DNA from: Gammaproteobacteria bacterium
GTDB taxonomy: Bacteria; Pseudomonadota; Gammaproteobacteria; WOZS01
Direction: 5' to 3'
DNA: 32,445 bases
NCBI GenBank assembly: GCA_011620135.1
Contig: WOZS01000062.1
Location: 1-32,445 of the forward strand
Positions 1 through 8,192 of the stretch are shown piece after piece (position 1 is the first letter of the stretch; each line of letters opens with the position of its first letter). The position numbers were made by a program, and so were the translations under genes. The notes below the pieces were generated by a model. The model worked only from the letters and a program-made list of their open reading frames with translations, was not told where the DNA came from and made no database searches.

Positions 1-464
1 CCCAGAGCATGGTCATCTTTATCAACCAGATCCGCATGAAGATCGGCGTGATGTTTGGCAACCCGGAAACCACCACCGGCGGCAATGCGCTCAAGTTCTA
101 CGCCTCGGTGCGCCTGGATATCCGCCGTGTTGGGGCCATCAAGCGCGGCGAGGAGGTGGTGGGCAACGAAACCAGGGTCAAGGTGGTCAAGAACAAGTTG
201 GCCCCTCCATTTCGCCAGGCCGACTTCGAGATCTTCTATGGCGAAGGGGTCTCGCGCCTTGGTGAGCTTTTGGATCTTGGCGTCCGTGAGAACATGATAG
301 ACAAGTCGGGTTCCTGGTATGCCATGAACGGGGAGCGTATTGGTCAGGGGCGGGATAACGCCATCGGCTACCTGAGGGAGCATGCCGAATTGACCAATCA
401 GCTGGAGCAGCGCTTGCGTGAGCGGTTGTTTGGCGCCAAGGTGCCGGCAGAGGAGCATGCATGA
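1..464 (+). CDS. recA: Recombinase RecA, C-terminal part (5' end outside window)
   Basis: RecA forms filaments on single-stranded DNA, drives strand exchange and triggers LexA self-cleavage in the SOS response. The first complete codon starts at base 3. The visible 150 or so residues begin just before DNA-binding loop L2 ([10 protein letters not shown], then [17 protein letters not shown]), continue through the core ([26 protein letters not shown]) and end in the C-terminal lobe. The tail after the last helix is only about ten residues ([10 protein letters not shown]). Escherichia coli RecA has a longer, strongly acidic tail that damps its activity, so regulation may differ here. The stop codon overlaps the start of alaS (ATGA at 461-464), and no recX lies between them. 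The promoter and any LexA box are outside the window. Identification is secure. Confidence 0.98.
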   Translation, partial: QSMVIFINQIRMKIGVMFGNPETTTGGNALKFYASVRLDIRRVGAIKRGEEVVGNETRVKVVKNKLAPPFRQADFEIFYGEGVSRLGELLDLGVRENMIDKSGSWYAMNGERIGQGRDNAIGYLREHAELTNQLEQRLRERLFGAKVPAEEHA

Positions 465-3100
465 GGCAAGCGCAGGGGGCTGCCGCAGGCAGGGGGTCAG
501 CGGCCTGGCTGCGGGCAGCCTTTCTGGATTATTTTGCCGAGCGGGGCCACACCAAGGTGCCCAGTGCCTCCCTGGTGCCCCAGGGCGACCCTTCCTTATT
601 GTTCACCAATGCAGGGATGGTGCCTTTCAAGGAGGTCTTCCTGGGCACGGAGCAACGTCCTTACAGGCAGGCAGTCTCATGTCAGAAATGCCTGCGCGCC
701 GGGGGCAAACACAACGACCTTGACAATGTGGGTTATACGCCCCGCCATCATACCTTTTTCGAGATGTTGGGCAACTTCAGCTTTGGTGCCTATTTCAAAC
801 GCGAGGCCATCGCCATGGCCTGGGAGTTTCTGACCGAGATCCTGGCATTGCCGCCGCAGCGGCTGTGGGTGACCGTGTTCCGGGACGATGACGAGGCGGA
901 GGCCATCTGGCTCCAGGAGACCGGCCTGCCGCAAGGACAGATCGCCCGGCTCGACGAAGCGGACAACTTCTGGGCCATGGGCGAGCATGGCCCCTGTGGC
1001 CCATGCTCCGAGATCTATTACGATCACGGCCCGCATCTGCCTGGCGCCCCTCCGGGAAGGGGTGAATGTGGCGAGCGTTATGTGGAGATCTGGAACCTGG
1101 TCTTCATCCAATACGATCGGCTGGGCGATGGCCAGCTGGTGGCCTTGCCACGTCCCTGCATCGATACGGGGATGGGGCTCGAGCGCATCGCTGCGGTGAT
1201 GCAGGGCGTGCATGATAACTTCGATATCGATATCTTCAAGGCGCTGCGGCAAGCCGTTGCTGACCTGGGTGATGGCGTGGATGCCGCCAGCCCTTCTTGC
1301 AAGGTCATTGCCGACCATATCCGGGCCTGTGGCTTCCTGCTGGCCGATGGCGTGAAGCCCAGCAACGAAGGGCGCGGCTATGTGCTGCGCCGCATCATGC
1401 GTCGTGCCGTGCGTCATGGAGCCAAGCTCGGCCTGCCGAGCCCCTTCATGCACCAGCTGATGGACCCGCTGATTGCCTGCATGGGTGCCGCCTATCCGGA
1501 ATTGGCCGATGTCCGGGATCAGGCCCAGGTGATGCTGCTCAAGGAAGAGAACCGTTTCACAGAAACCTTGCACCACGGTCTTGCCTTGCTCGAACGCGCC
1601 ATGGAGCAGCTGGGCGCTGCACGCTGCCTGCCTGGAGCGGTGGCCTTCCAGTTGGCCGACACCTATGGTTTCCCGCTGGATCTGACGGCCGATATCTGTC
1701 GGGAACGTGGCATCCAACTGGATGAGGCCGGCTTTCACGAGGAGATGGCCCGGCAGCGCGAGCGCAGCAAGGCTTCCCGGGAAACTGAACAGACTGTCGA
1801 TCTCTCTTTGCATACCGGTCAGGCCAGCACCTTTGTGGGCTATGAGAGCTTGGACATCCAAGCACGGGTGGTGGGCTTGCTGCATGAGGATCGTGAGGTC
1901 AGCATGCTGCCAGAGGGTGCCGAGGGTTCTGTGGCCCTTGATGTGACCCCCTTCTATCCCCAGGGCGGTGGTCAGGTGGGTGATGCCGGGCAGCTGACGC
2001 TGGACGGCGGCCGTTTCATGGTACGCGACACCCTGGCGCGCGGTGGTCTGATCTGGCATGTGGGCACCATGGAGAGCGGCACCCTGGAGCTTGGCTGCGA
2101 GGTGCGGGCGACAGTGGATCGGGGGCGTCGTGAAGCCATCTGTCGCAATCACACCGCCACCCATTTACTGCATGCCGCCCTGCGCACCTTGTATGGTGCC
2201 GAAGCGACCCAGCAAGGCTCCCTGGTGGCTCCGGAGCGCCTGCGCTTCGATGTGGCCCTGGACGGTCCTGTTGCTGCCGAGCATAGGCGGCAGCTGGAGC
2301 AGATGGTCAATGGGCATATCCTGGCCGATCGCGTGGTGGCCACCACCGAGATGACCTACCAGGAAGCTGTCGCCCATGGGGCCGTGGCCTTGTTTGGTGA
2401 GCGTTATGGTGAGGTGGTTCGGGTCTTGCGCGTGGATGGCTGCTCCGTGGAGCTGTGTGGCGGAACGCATGTGAGCCGCACCGGCGAGATCGGGCTTTTC
2501 AAGATCACCGATGAAAGTGGCGTGCAAACAGGGGTGCGGCGCCTTGAGGCAGTGACCGGGCTGGCGGCACTGGACTGGGTGCAGCAGGCGGAGAGAGTAT
2601 TGCAAGACGCCTCCCGGTTGCTGAATGTGCCATGGCCAGAGGTACCGACCCGACTCCAGGACTGGGCACAGCGGTTGCGAGCGATGCAGGAAGTACAAGC
2701 CCAGGAGGCCAAAGAGACGCTGCGGCTCAGACAAGAAAATCTGGTGTCCCAGGCATTGGCGGTTGGTCCGGTCCGGGTGATGGTGGGTTATCTGGGGCAT
2801 ATTGACCCCAAACTGCTGCGCCAGGCGGCCGAACAGTTGCGGCGTCATTTTGCCACGGTGCTTGTGGTGGTGGGCGGTGAGCAGGATGGCAAGGGGGCAT
2901 GGGTGGTGGCTGTATCGGCTGATGTGGCTACCAGGCTGCCTGCAAGCACGATCAACGAGATGTTGTCTGGCCTGGTTTGTGGGCGTGGTGGCGGTCGGGC
3001 TGATTGGGCCCAGGGAGGGACCGCCGCTGCCCAACTGCTGCCTGGTGCCCTGGAAACCCTGCGGGATAGGCTGGTCCAGCAACTATCGAGCCCATCGTGA
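461..3100 (+). CDS. alaS: Alanyl-tRNA synthetase
   Basis: Cytoplasmic class II synthetase that charges tRNA-Ala and edits mischarged Ser or Gly. Length is 879 residues, close to the 876 of E. coli. The N-terminal catalytic domain shows the family signatures [16 protein letters not shown] and [14 protein letters not shown] (about residues 45-110), and [10 protein letters not shown] follows near residue 240. The editing domain carries the zinc ligands HTATH (His564, His568) and CGGTH (Cys666, His670), at the same numbers as in E. coli. The C-terminal C-Ala region follows from about residue 700. The ATG overlaps the recA stop, which suggests translational coupling to recA. The N-terminus is slightly longer and Gly/Ala-rich ([14 protein letters not shown]). 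A downstream start is possible, but none aligns better. Confidence 0.98.
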   Translation: MRQAQGAAAGRGSAAWLRAAFLDYFAERGHTKVPSASLVPQGDPSLLFTNAGMVPFKEVFLGTEQRPYRQAVSCQKCLRAGGKHNDLDNVGYTPRHHTFFEMLGNFSFGAYFKREAIAMAWEFLTEILALPPQRLWVTVFRDDDEAEAIWLQETGLPQGQIARLDEADNFWAMGEHGPCGPCSEIYYDHGPHLPGAPPGRGECGERYVEIWNLVFIQYDRLGDGQLVALPRPCIDTGMGLERIAAVMQGVHDNFDIDIFKALRQAVADLGDGVDAASPSCKVIADHIRACGFLLADGVKPSNEGRGYVLRRIMRRAVRHGAKLGLPSPFMHQLMDPLIACMGAAYPELADVRDQAQVMLLKEENRFTETLHHGLALLERAMEQLGAARCLPGAVAFQLADTYGFPLDLTADICRERGIQLDEAGFHEEMARQRERSKASRETEQTVDLSLHTGQASTFVGYESLDIQARVVGLLHEDREVSMLPEGAEGSVALDVTPFYPQGGGQVGDAGQLTLDGGRFMVRDTLARGGLIWHVGTMESGTLELGCEVRATVDRGRREAICRNHTATHLLHAALRTLYGAEATQQGSLVAPERLRFDVALDGPVAAEHRRQLEQMVNGHILADRVVATTEMTYQEAVAHGAVALFGERYGEVVRVLRVDGCSVELCGGTHVSRTGEIGLFKITDESGVQTGVRRLEAVTGLAALDWVQQAERVLQDASRLLNVPWPEVPTRLQDWAQRLRAMQEVQAQEAKETLRLRQENLVSQALAVGPVRVMVGYLGHIDPKLLRQAAEQLRRHFATVLVVVGGEQDGKGAWVVAVSADVATRLPASTINEMLSGLVCGRGGGRADWAQGGTAAAQLLPGALETLRDRLVQQLSSPS

Positions 3101-3172
3101 GCTTGGCTGGGCTCATGGAACATGCATGACACAACAAGACTCTTGGACAGGTTTATGCTACGCTGTGTCCAC

Positions 3173-3201
3173 TTGGCTGTGGCGATTAGAAAGGATATGA
3201 T
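3173..3201 (+). promoter_or_regulatory. Candidate sigma-70 promoter for lysC
   Basis: A TTGGCT hexamer at 3173-3178 is followed after 17 bases by TATGAT at 3196-3201. This matches 4/6 and 5/6 of the TTGACA/TATAAT consensus at ideal spacing. A start site near 3208 would leave about 40 bases of leader before the lysC ATG, too short for a lysine riboswitch. It sits in the 148-base gap after alaS, the widest gap of the left part. It could also drive the flagellar genes, because lysC and fliL are only 36 bases apart. Confidence 0.5.
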
Positions 3202-3248
3202 GGCCTGCAGTCTGTGTCCAGTGGGGTAGAGAGCCGAGCATTGTAAGC

Positions 3249-4544
3249 ATGCAGACGCTGGTACAAAAATATGGCGGTAGCTCTCTTGCGACCACGGCGC
3301 ATATTGCGAGGGTGGCAGAACGGGTCGCCAGATGGCGAGAGCAGGTGGCGCGGCTGGTGGTGGTGTGTTCAGCCATGGGCGGCGAGACGGATCGGCTGTT
3401 GCAGCTTGCCAGCCAGCTTGACCGGAAACCATCGCCGCGGGAGTTGGATGTTCTGTTGACCACAGGTGAGCAGGCAAGTGTCGCCCTGCTGTCCATAGCT
3501 TTGGAGGCTCGTGGTGTCCCGGCGATTTCCCTGCTTGGCGACCAGATTCCCATCATCACAGACAATGCCTTTGGCAAGGCGCGCATCCGTTCCATCGGCA
3601 TCGAGCGCATGGAGCAAGCTTTGCAACAGGGGCAGGTGGTGGTGGCCGCCGGGTTTCAGGGGGTTGATGCCCAAGGTGAGCTCACCACACTGGGTCGTGG
3701 CGGTTCGGATACCACGGCTGTGGCGCTGGCTGCCCGGTTGCAGGCTGACGAATGCCAGATCTATACGGATGTGGACGGAGTCTATACAGCTGATCCGCGT
3801 ATTGTGCCCCACGCCTCCCGTCTGCAGGTCATCACCCTGGAAGAGATGCTGGAATTGGCAAGCCTGGGCTCCAAGGTTCTGCAGATGCGCTCGGTTGCCT
3901 TTGCTGGCATGTATCATGTGCCCATCCGGGTGCTTTCCAGCATGACAGAGGGTCCCGGCACACTCATTTGCTTGAATCGCACAGGTGAGTCCATGGAAGA
4001 GCCACTCGTTTCAGGTGTTGCACATGACCGCCAGCAGGCTCAGATCACCGTGCTGGGCGTACCGGATCGCCCGGGGGTGGCTTTTCAGATCCTGGAGGTC
4101 GTGGCGGCTGCCAACATCGAGGTGGATATGATCGTCCAGAATATTTCCGGTGCAGTCAGCCACACCACCGATCTCACCTTTACGTGCCCCCGCGGGGATT
4201 TCGAGACTGCTCTCGAATTGGTGCGCTCCATGGCGCGGGACCTGGGCGCTCAGCGGGTTTCCGGCAATGAGCAGATTGCCAAAGTCTCCATCGTGGGGAT
4301 GGGGATGCGTTCCCATGCCGGGGTAGCCAGCCATATGTTCGCCGCTCTGGCCAGGGAAGGAATCAATATTCTGATGATTGCCACATCGGAGATCAAGATC
4401 TCCGTGGTGATTGCCGAGAAGTACGTGGAGCTCGCGGTACGTACCTTGCATGAAGCGTTCCATCTGGAAAAAGGGGCCTGCCTGGCCCTGCCAGGACAGC
4501 ACGATCCGCAGCCTTCCACTTTGCAGGAGGCGCAGGGTTCGTGA
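3249..4544 (+). CDS. lysC: Aspartate kinase (aspartokinase)
   Basis: Phosphorylates aspartate, the first committed step to lysine, threonine, methionine and diaminopimelate. The kinase domain opens with the KYGGSS nucleotide-binding motif (residues 7-12). It contains LTTGE, GRGGSDTTAVALAA (from about residue 149) and DVDGVYTADPR. Two ACT regulatory domains follow from about residue 265 (ITVLGVPDRPGVAF) and residue 345 (VSIVGMGMRSHAGVA), implying feedback control by end-product amino acids as is usual for this family. The protein has 431 residues, around 20 more than typical proteobacterial LysC. The excess is a polar C-terminal tail (GQHDPQPSTLQEAQGS) of unknown use. The start ATG aligns with the family N-terminus although its ribosome-binding site is weak. 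The neighbouring flagellar genes begin immediately downstream. Confidence 0.96.
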   Translation: MQTLVQKYGGSSLATTAHIARVAERVARWREQVARLVVVCSAMGGETDRLLQLASQLDRKPSPRELDVLLTTGEQASVALLSIALEARGVPAISLLGDQIPIITDNAFGKARIRSIGIERMEQALQQGQVVVAAGFQGVDAQGELTTLGRGGSDTTAVALAARLQADECQIYTDVDGVYTADPRIVPHASRLQVITLEEMLELASLGSKVLQMRSVAFAGMYHVPIRVLSSMTEGPGTLICLNRTGESMEEPLVSGVAHDRQQAQITVLGVPDRPGVAFQILEVVAAANIEVDMIVQNISGAVSHTTDLTFTCPRGDFETALELVRSMARDLGAQRVSGNEQIAKVSIVGMGMRSHAGVASHMFAALAREGINILMIATSEIKISVVIAEKYVELAVRTLHEAFHLEKGACLALPGQHDPQPSTLQEAQGS

Positions 4545-4580
4545 TACAAGGCTTGTTATTGGAGGAACAGGGGGCATCTT

Positions 4581-5084
4581 ATGGGCGCTAAAGGGATTGC
4601 TGGAGACGGGTCGCGGCAACGTACACCCTGGTTCATGATTATTCTGCTCAGTTTCATCGCCGCCGTGTTGGGTGGGGTGATGGTTTCGTTGTTGAGCGGC
4701 GGCAGGGCTGTGTCACAAGGGCAATCGGGAGCAGCGCCCGCCTCTTCAGATACGCCGTTGTACTATGCCTTGCCCCAAGAGGTCATGGTCAACGTGCTGG
4801 ATCAATCCGGAAGACAGCGCTTCTTGCAGGTGGGCGTCAGCATGATGACCCATGATCCAGACATGCTTGAGCAGCTCAAGAAGCATTCACCAATGATCCA
4901 GGATCGTCTGGTGATGTTGTTCAGCGCCCAGTCCTATGGCGACCTGCGTTCTCCGGAGGGCAAGGACAGGCTGCGCGTCGAGGCCTTGAAAACCGTCCGG
5001 CAACTGCTGTCTCGAAACCCCGAAGGCCCAGCCGGCCAGCGTGGTGTTGAGGATCTCTTTTTTACCAGCTTTGTGATGCAATAA
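4581..5084 (+). CDS. fliL: Flagellar basal-body-associated protein FliL
   Basis: FliL is a single-pass inner-membrane protein whose periplasmic domain rings the stator units near the MS-ring and supports torque. The 167-residue product has a short basic cytoplasmic N-terminus, one membrane helix at about residues 16-38 (FMIILLSFIAAVLGG), a Gly/Ser/Ala-rich linker, and a periplasmic FliL domain (YALPQEVMVNVLD to the C-terminus). The end FFTSFVMQ fits the family ending. A GGAGGAA Shine-Dalgarno lies at 4561-4567. It is the first flagellar gene, 36 bases after lysC, and is followed five bases later by fliM, so it likely shares the transcript. Confidence 0.95.
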   Translation: MGAKGIAGDGSRQRTPWFMIILLSFIAAVLGGVMVSLLSGGRAVSQGQSGAAPASSDTPLYYALPQEVMVNVLDQSGRQRFLQVGVSMMTHDPDMLEQLKKHSPMIQDRLVMLFSAQSYGDLRSPEGKDRLRVEALKTVRQLLSRNPEGPAGQRGVEDLFFTSFVMQ

Positions 5085-5089
5085 CGATC

Positions 5090-6157
5090 ATGGCCTACAC
5101 GAAGAACGCCCTCAGTCAGGAAGACATTGATGCCCTGCTGGATGCCCCTGGCAGCAAGGTCGAATCCACAATAGAAGAGCAAGAGGGAGCAGCGGGGCGC
5201 AATCCTTTCGATTTTCGTAACCAGAAACACTATATGCAAGAGCGCCTGCCCTTGCTGGAGCAGGTGTACGAGCGCTTTTCTCGGCTGTTCCGTGAGAGCC
5301 TGTTTCGCCTGCTGCGCCGCGCCCCAGATGTGTCTGGGACAGGTTTTGAGCTGATGCGGTATGGGGATTATGTCAAGAATCTGCCGATACCGGCCAGTGT
5401 CAATGTGGTTTCCATGTCGCCGCTCAAGGGTAATGCCTTGCTGGTTTTTGATGTTCGTTTGGTTTATAGCTTGGTGAATCATTATTTCGGGGGCTCGGGG
5501 CGTCACCATGTCCTGGTGGAGGGTCGTGAGTTTACCAGAACGGAACGCCAGGTGATCGAGCTGGTCCTGCAGCGCGCTTTTGTGGATCTGGGGGCTTGCT
5601 GGGCCTCCATCATCCCCAACCTGACGATGAAACTGATCTCGAGCGAGGTCAATCCTGCTTTTGCCCAGATTGCTGGCGCCACGGATATGGTGGTGGTGAG
5701 TCGCTTTCAGGTGGAAATGGCGGACGGCGGCGGCGGCGAAATGCATATCGTGCTGACCATGCTGGCCCTGGAGCCTTTGCTGGCCATGAGGAAAGGGCTG
5801 GATGCGGGCACCTTGGGCCAGACCGACAAGAGCTGGCAGGGTGTCCTGATTGATGATCTTCTGGAAACCCACATAGAGCTTCGTGCCGAGCTGGGTTATG
5901 CCACGATCACCTTGCGCGATCTCATGCAAGCCAAGCCCGGGGTGCTCTGGCCCATCCAAGTCCCAAGGGAGGTTGTCGCGACAGTTGCCGGCGTCCCTCT
6001 TTTTTCGGGAAAGTATGGTGTTTTTCAGGGCAAGAAGGGTGTTCAGGTGACCAGCTTCCATGCAGACAACGAAGAGCATCGTCAGACATTGGAGCTCATT
6101 CAGAACATGCTGGACAAAAATTCACCGGGGCACTTGGCCAAGTGGGAGCTCCCATAG
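5090..6157 (+). CDS. fliM: Flagellar motor switch protein FliM
   Basis: FliM is the middle C-ring component. It binds phosphorylated CheY and sets the direction of rotation. The N-terminus holds the CheY-binding peptide LSQEDIDALL (residues 9-18), then a variable linker rich in Glu and Gly. The central CheC-like domain contains HYFGGSGRHH near residue 130, a variant of the usual GG(D)GR that contacts FliG. The C-terminal SpoA-type domain (LRAELGYATITLRDLMQAKPG onward) pairs with FliN. Its 355 residues are about 20 more than in E. coli. It follows fliL closely, and a 162-base gap separates it from fliN, unusually wide for this operon. Confidence 0.97.
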   Translation: MAYTKNALSQEDIDALLDAPGSKVESTIEEQEGAAGRNPFDFRNQKHYMQERLPLLEQVYERFSRLFRESLFRLLRRAPDVSGTGFELMRYGDYVKNLPIPASVNVVSMSPLKGNALLVFDVRLVYSLVNHYFGGSGRHHVLVEGREFTRTERQVIELVLQRAFVDLGACWASIIPNLTMKLISSEVNPAFAQIAGATDMVVVSRFQVEMADGGGGEMHIVLTMLALEPLLAMRKGLDAGTLGQTDKSWQGVLIDDLLETHIELRAELGYATITLRDLMQAKPGVLWPIQVPREVVATVAGVPLFSGKYGVFQGKKGVQVTSFHADNEEHRQTLELIQNMLDKNSPGHLAKWELP

Positions 6158-6319
6158 ACCTTTCCCCCTACAGACAAGCTGGAGAATAAGCTCCTGGAGA
6201 AACCCCTCAGTGAGGTATTGCGGATAATCGTGACAATGTCAATAGAGCGGCCTGTCATATGATATATGAATATGATGCAGGCATGGGTCTGATACAGCAT
6301 CCACGGGGAGAAGAGAAAG
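6158..6319. other. fliM-fliN intergenic gap with an AT-rich inverted repeat
   Basis: This 162-base non-coding gap interrupts an otherwise tightly packed operon. It holds a perfect inverted repeat, TCATAT-GAT-ATATGA, at 6255-6269, and two TATGAT hexamers (6258-6263 and 6271-6276) that look like -10 elements. No good -35 box sits at 16-18 bases upstream of either. The sequence could be an internal promoter with an operator or simply AT-rich spacer. Confidence 0.4.
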
Positions 6320-6706
6320 ATGGCTGAACAGGATGTCGGAGATCTGGAAACCAAAGGCAAGGATTCAACGGAACAACAGGAAGCCATGCCAGGAGCCGTG
6401 ACTGAAAAAGAGCAGGCTGCCCCGGCAGGCGGTGAAGGGTTGGATCTGTCCATGATCCTGGATGTACCGGTGCGCATCAGTGTGGAAGTGGGGCGCAAGG
6501 ACATGCGTGTTGAAGAGTTGCTGCGCTTGACCCAGGGTTCTGTGGTGGAACTGAACCGCATGGCTGGTGAACCCGTTGATATCCTGGTTAATGGCATGCC
6601 CGTGGCGCGTGGCGAGGTGATTGTGTTGGCCGACAACTTCGCTGTGCGTCTGACCGAGGTGGTCAATCCTGCAGAACGCTACCAGAGAGCTTCTGCATCC
6701 AGCTGA
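6320..6706 (+). CDS. fliN: Flagellar motor switch protein FliN
   Basis: FliN forms the base of the C-ring and docks the FliH-FliI export complex. The 128-residue product has a disordered acidic/polar N-terminal 40 residues, followed by the SpoA fold: LDVPVRISVEVGRKDMRVEELL, then the hallmark GSVVELNRMAGEPVDILVNG and the end GEVIVLADNFAVRLTEV. This matches FliN over the whole domain. A GGGGAGAAGAG ribosome-binding site precedes the ATG. The downstream fliO begins seven bases after its stop. The cytoplasmic protein is expected to work with FliM and FliG, which are both in this window. Confidence 0.97.
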   Translation: MAEQDVGDLETKGKDSTEQQEAMPGAVTEKEQAAPAGGEGLDLSMILDVPVRISVEVGRKDMRVEELLRLTQGSVVELNRMAGEPVDILVNGMPVARGEVIVLADNFAVRLTEVVNPAERYQRASASS

Positions 6707-6712
6707 CATGGC

Positions 6713-7075
6713 ATGATGCCGACCACCGCAGCAGGAGAGGCGCTGGTACCGTGGGGGCGCCTGCTTGCGGCGGGGTTCATCGTGGCCGTATTCATGGCTC
6801 TCCTGCTTTTCTATGTGCGTCTCCTGCGGGGCAGGGTGCCAGGAAGGCCGCATCTGCTGCAGGTGATAACCATGGTTGGAGTGGGCCCAAAGGAACGATT
6901 GATGCTGGTGCATGTGGACAACAAGGTCTTGCTGCTTGGCGTGACTGTCGGGGGCATTGCCAAGCTGCATGAATTTGATGAGTCCATGCTCCAGGAGTCC
7001 CGTGGCCCGGATCAGCGCCAAGGTTGGCTGGGCCGTAACTGGAGGGGTCTGAAACACAGGCGGCAGGTCACGTGA
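6713..7075 (+). CDS. fliO: Flagellar biosynthesis protein FliO
   Basis: FliO is a small membrane protein that helps assemble the FliP-FliR export gate. The 120-residue product has one membrane helix at about residues 16-36 (LLAAGFIVAVFMALLLFYV). A short cytoplasmic domain follows with the family-type core LLQVITMVGVGPKERLMLVHVDNKVLLLGVTVGGIAKL, described here in two overlapping stretches: residues about 47-63 and 64-84. The C-terminal tail is basic. FliO is poorly conserved, so much of the confidence comes from position between fliN and fliP. Two tandem ATG codons at 6713 and 6716 are possible starts. Its stop overlaps the GTG start of fliP. Confidence 0.9.
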   Translation: MMPTTAAGEALVPWGRLLAAGFIVAVFMALLLFYVRLLRGRVPGRPHLLQVITMVGVGPKERLMLVHVDNKVLLLGVTVGGIAKLHEFDESMLQESRGPDQRQGWLGRNWRGLKHRRQVT

Positions 7076-7833
7076 AAAGGATGCATCTGGCAGCGATCCT
7101 GCTTATTGTGATCCACAGCGGCGTGGCGCTGGCCGCACCGGAGCTGCCGGTTTTTCACAGCCGCCCAGCCCAGGATGGCGGTCAGGATATCACCGTAAGC
7201 CTGCAGATCTTCGGCCTGCTCACGGCCCTGAGCTTTCTGCCGTCCATCATTGTCTTGACCACATCCTTTACGCGGATCATTGTCGTCCTGGCCATGCTGC
7301 GCCAGGGTCTCGGCACCGTGCAGACGCCGTCTAACATGATCCTGATCGGGCTTGCCCTTTTTCTGACTGCATTTACCATGCGTCCTGTCTTCGAGGTCTC
7401 CTATCGGGACGGCATTGCCCCTTATCTGAATGAAAGCTTGACGCTGCGCGCTGCGCTGCCACGGGCAGGAGAGCCCTGGCGGCATTTCATGCTGCAGCAG
7501 GTCAGGATACGTGATGTGCAGTTGTTTGCCCGCTTGGCACGGCAGGACCTGGCCCAGGATGGCAAGTCCCTGAGCAATGGGGCTCCCGTACCCTATACCA
7601 CGCTGGTGCCGGCTTTTGCCACCAGCGAGCTCACCACGGCCTTTCAGATGGGTTTTGTGGTGCTGTTGCCTTTCTTGATCATCGATCTGGTGGTGGCCAG
7701 TCTCCTGATGACCATGGGTATGATGATGATGTCGCCCATGCTGGTCTCGTTTCCGTTCAAGATCATGCTTTTTGTGCTGGTGGATGGCTGGCCATTGTTG
7801 ATGGCAGCGCTGTTTGGCAGCTTTCATCTTTGA
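7072..7833 (+). CDS. fliP: Flagellar export gate protein FliP
   Basis: FliP forms the pentameric core of the export gate with FliQ and FliR. The product starts with a cleavable signal peptide (KRMHLAAILLIVIHSGVALA). The FliP signatures follow: LTALSFLPSIIVLTTSFTRI and LRQGLGTVQTPSNMILIG in the N-terminal half, and the GFVVLLPFLIIDLVVASLLM helix plus MMMMSPMLVSFPFKIMLFV near the end. Length is 253 residues. The chosen GTG at 7072 overlaps the fliO stop (GTGA) and keeps Lys-Arg in the signal n-region. An ATG at 7081 is an alternative. The FliP family is among the best conserved in flagellar systems, so the call is firm. Confidence 0.97.
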   Translation: MKRMHLAAILLIVIHSGVALAAPELPVFHSRPAQDGGQDITVSLQIFGLLTALSFLPSIIVLTTSFTRIIVVLAMLRQGLGTVQTPSNMILIGLALFLTAFTMRPVFEVSYRDGIAPYLNESLTLRAALPRAGEPWRHFMLQQVRIRDVQLFARLARQDLAQDGKSLSNGAPVPYTTLVPAFATSELTTAFQMGFVVLLPFLIIDLVVASLLMTMGMMMMSPMLVSFPFKIMLFVLVDGWPLLMAALFGSFHL

Positions 7834-7854
7834 GGCAAGCAGGCAGAAAAACAC

Positions 7855-8136
7855 ATGGCTAATGTGGGTACGCCCGAAGGGGTTATGGACCTGGGCCGCC
7901 AGGCATTGTGGGTGCTTCTGCTTCTGGGGGCTCCTGTCATGCTGACCGCCCTTGCTGTCGGCATGGTCATCGGTATCTTTCAGGCAGCCACGCAGATCAA
8001 TGAGCCAACCCTTGCGTTTGTCCCCCGGCTGCTGGGGGTCGTTCTGGTCCTGTATCTGAGCGGACCATGGATGCTGCGCTTGCTGACCGATTTCGCGAAG
8101 CGTCTCCTGGTGAATCTACCCACCATGATTGGATAA
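7855..8136 (+). CDS. fliQ: Flagellar export gate protein FliQ
   Basis: FliQ contributes four copies of a two-helix hairpin around the FliP-FliR gate. The 93-residue product shows two hydrophobic helices (about residues 15-40 and 53-73) and the typical FliQ stretches LLLLGAPVMLTALAVGMVIG, FQAATQINEPTLAFVPRLL and the end LRLLTDFAKRLL. It is 21 bases after fliP and 56 bases before the preferred fliR start, in the canonical order fliP-fliQ-fliR. Confidence 0.97.
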   Translation: MANVGTPEGVMDLGRQALWVLLLLGAPVMLTALAVGMVIGIFQAATQINEPTLAFVPRLLGVVLVLYLSGPWMLRLLTDFAKRLLVNLPTMIG

Positions 8137-8192
8137 GGCCATGGGATGGGGTGGCGCCGGTAAGGATGCTCAGGGCCGCTGGGACTGGATCC

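Noticed and set aside
677-3082. Long minus-strand open frames (677-2164 and 2165-3082) opposite alaS
   Set aside because: They lie antisense to a fully conserved alaS, have compositions typical of shadow frames and show no recognisable protein motif.
3088-3114. GAGCCC/GGGCTC inverted repeat at the end of alaS as a terminator
   Set aside because: The stem has a 15-base loop, starts within the alaS coding end and has no T-run after it.
3202-3248. Lysine riboswitch before lysC
   Set aside because: The leader after the likely start site is about 40 bases, far too short for the known aptamer.
4934-6079. Minus-strand frame of 381 codons opposite fliL/fliM
   Set aside because: It is antisense to clear flagellar genes, and the His/Gln-rich translation matches no family I know.
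8067-8192. Upstream extension of fliR into fliQ
   Set aside because: The extra 42 residues have no similarity to FliR N-termini and overlap conserved FliQ codons.
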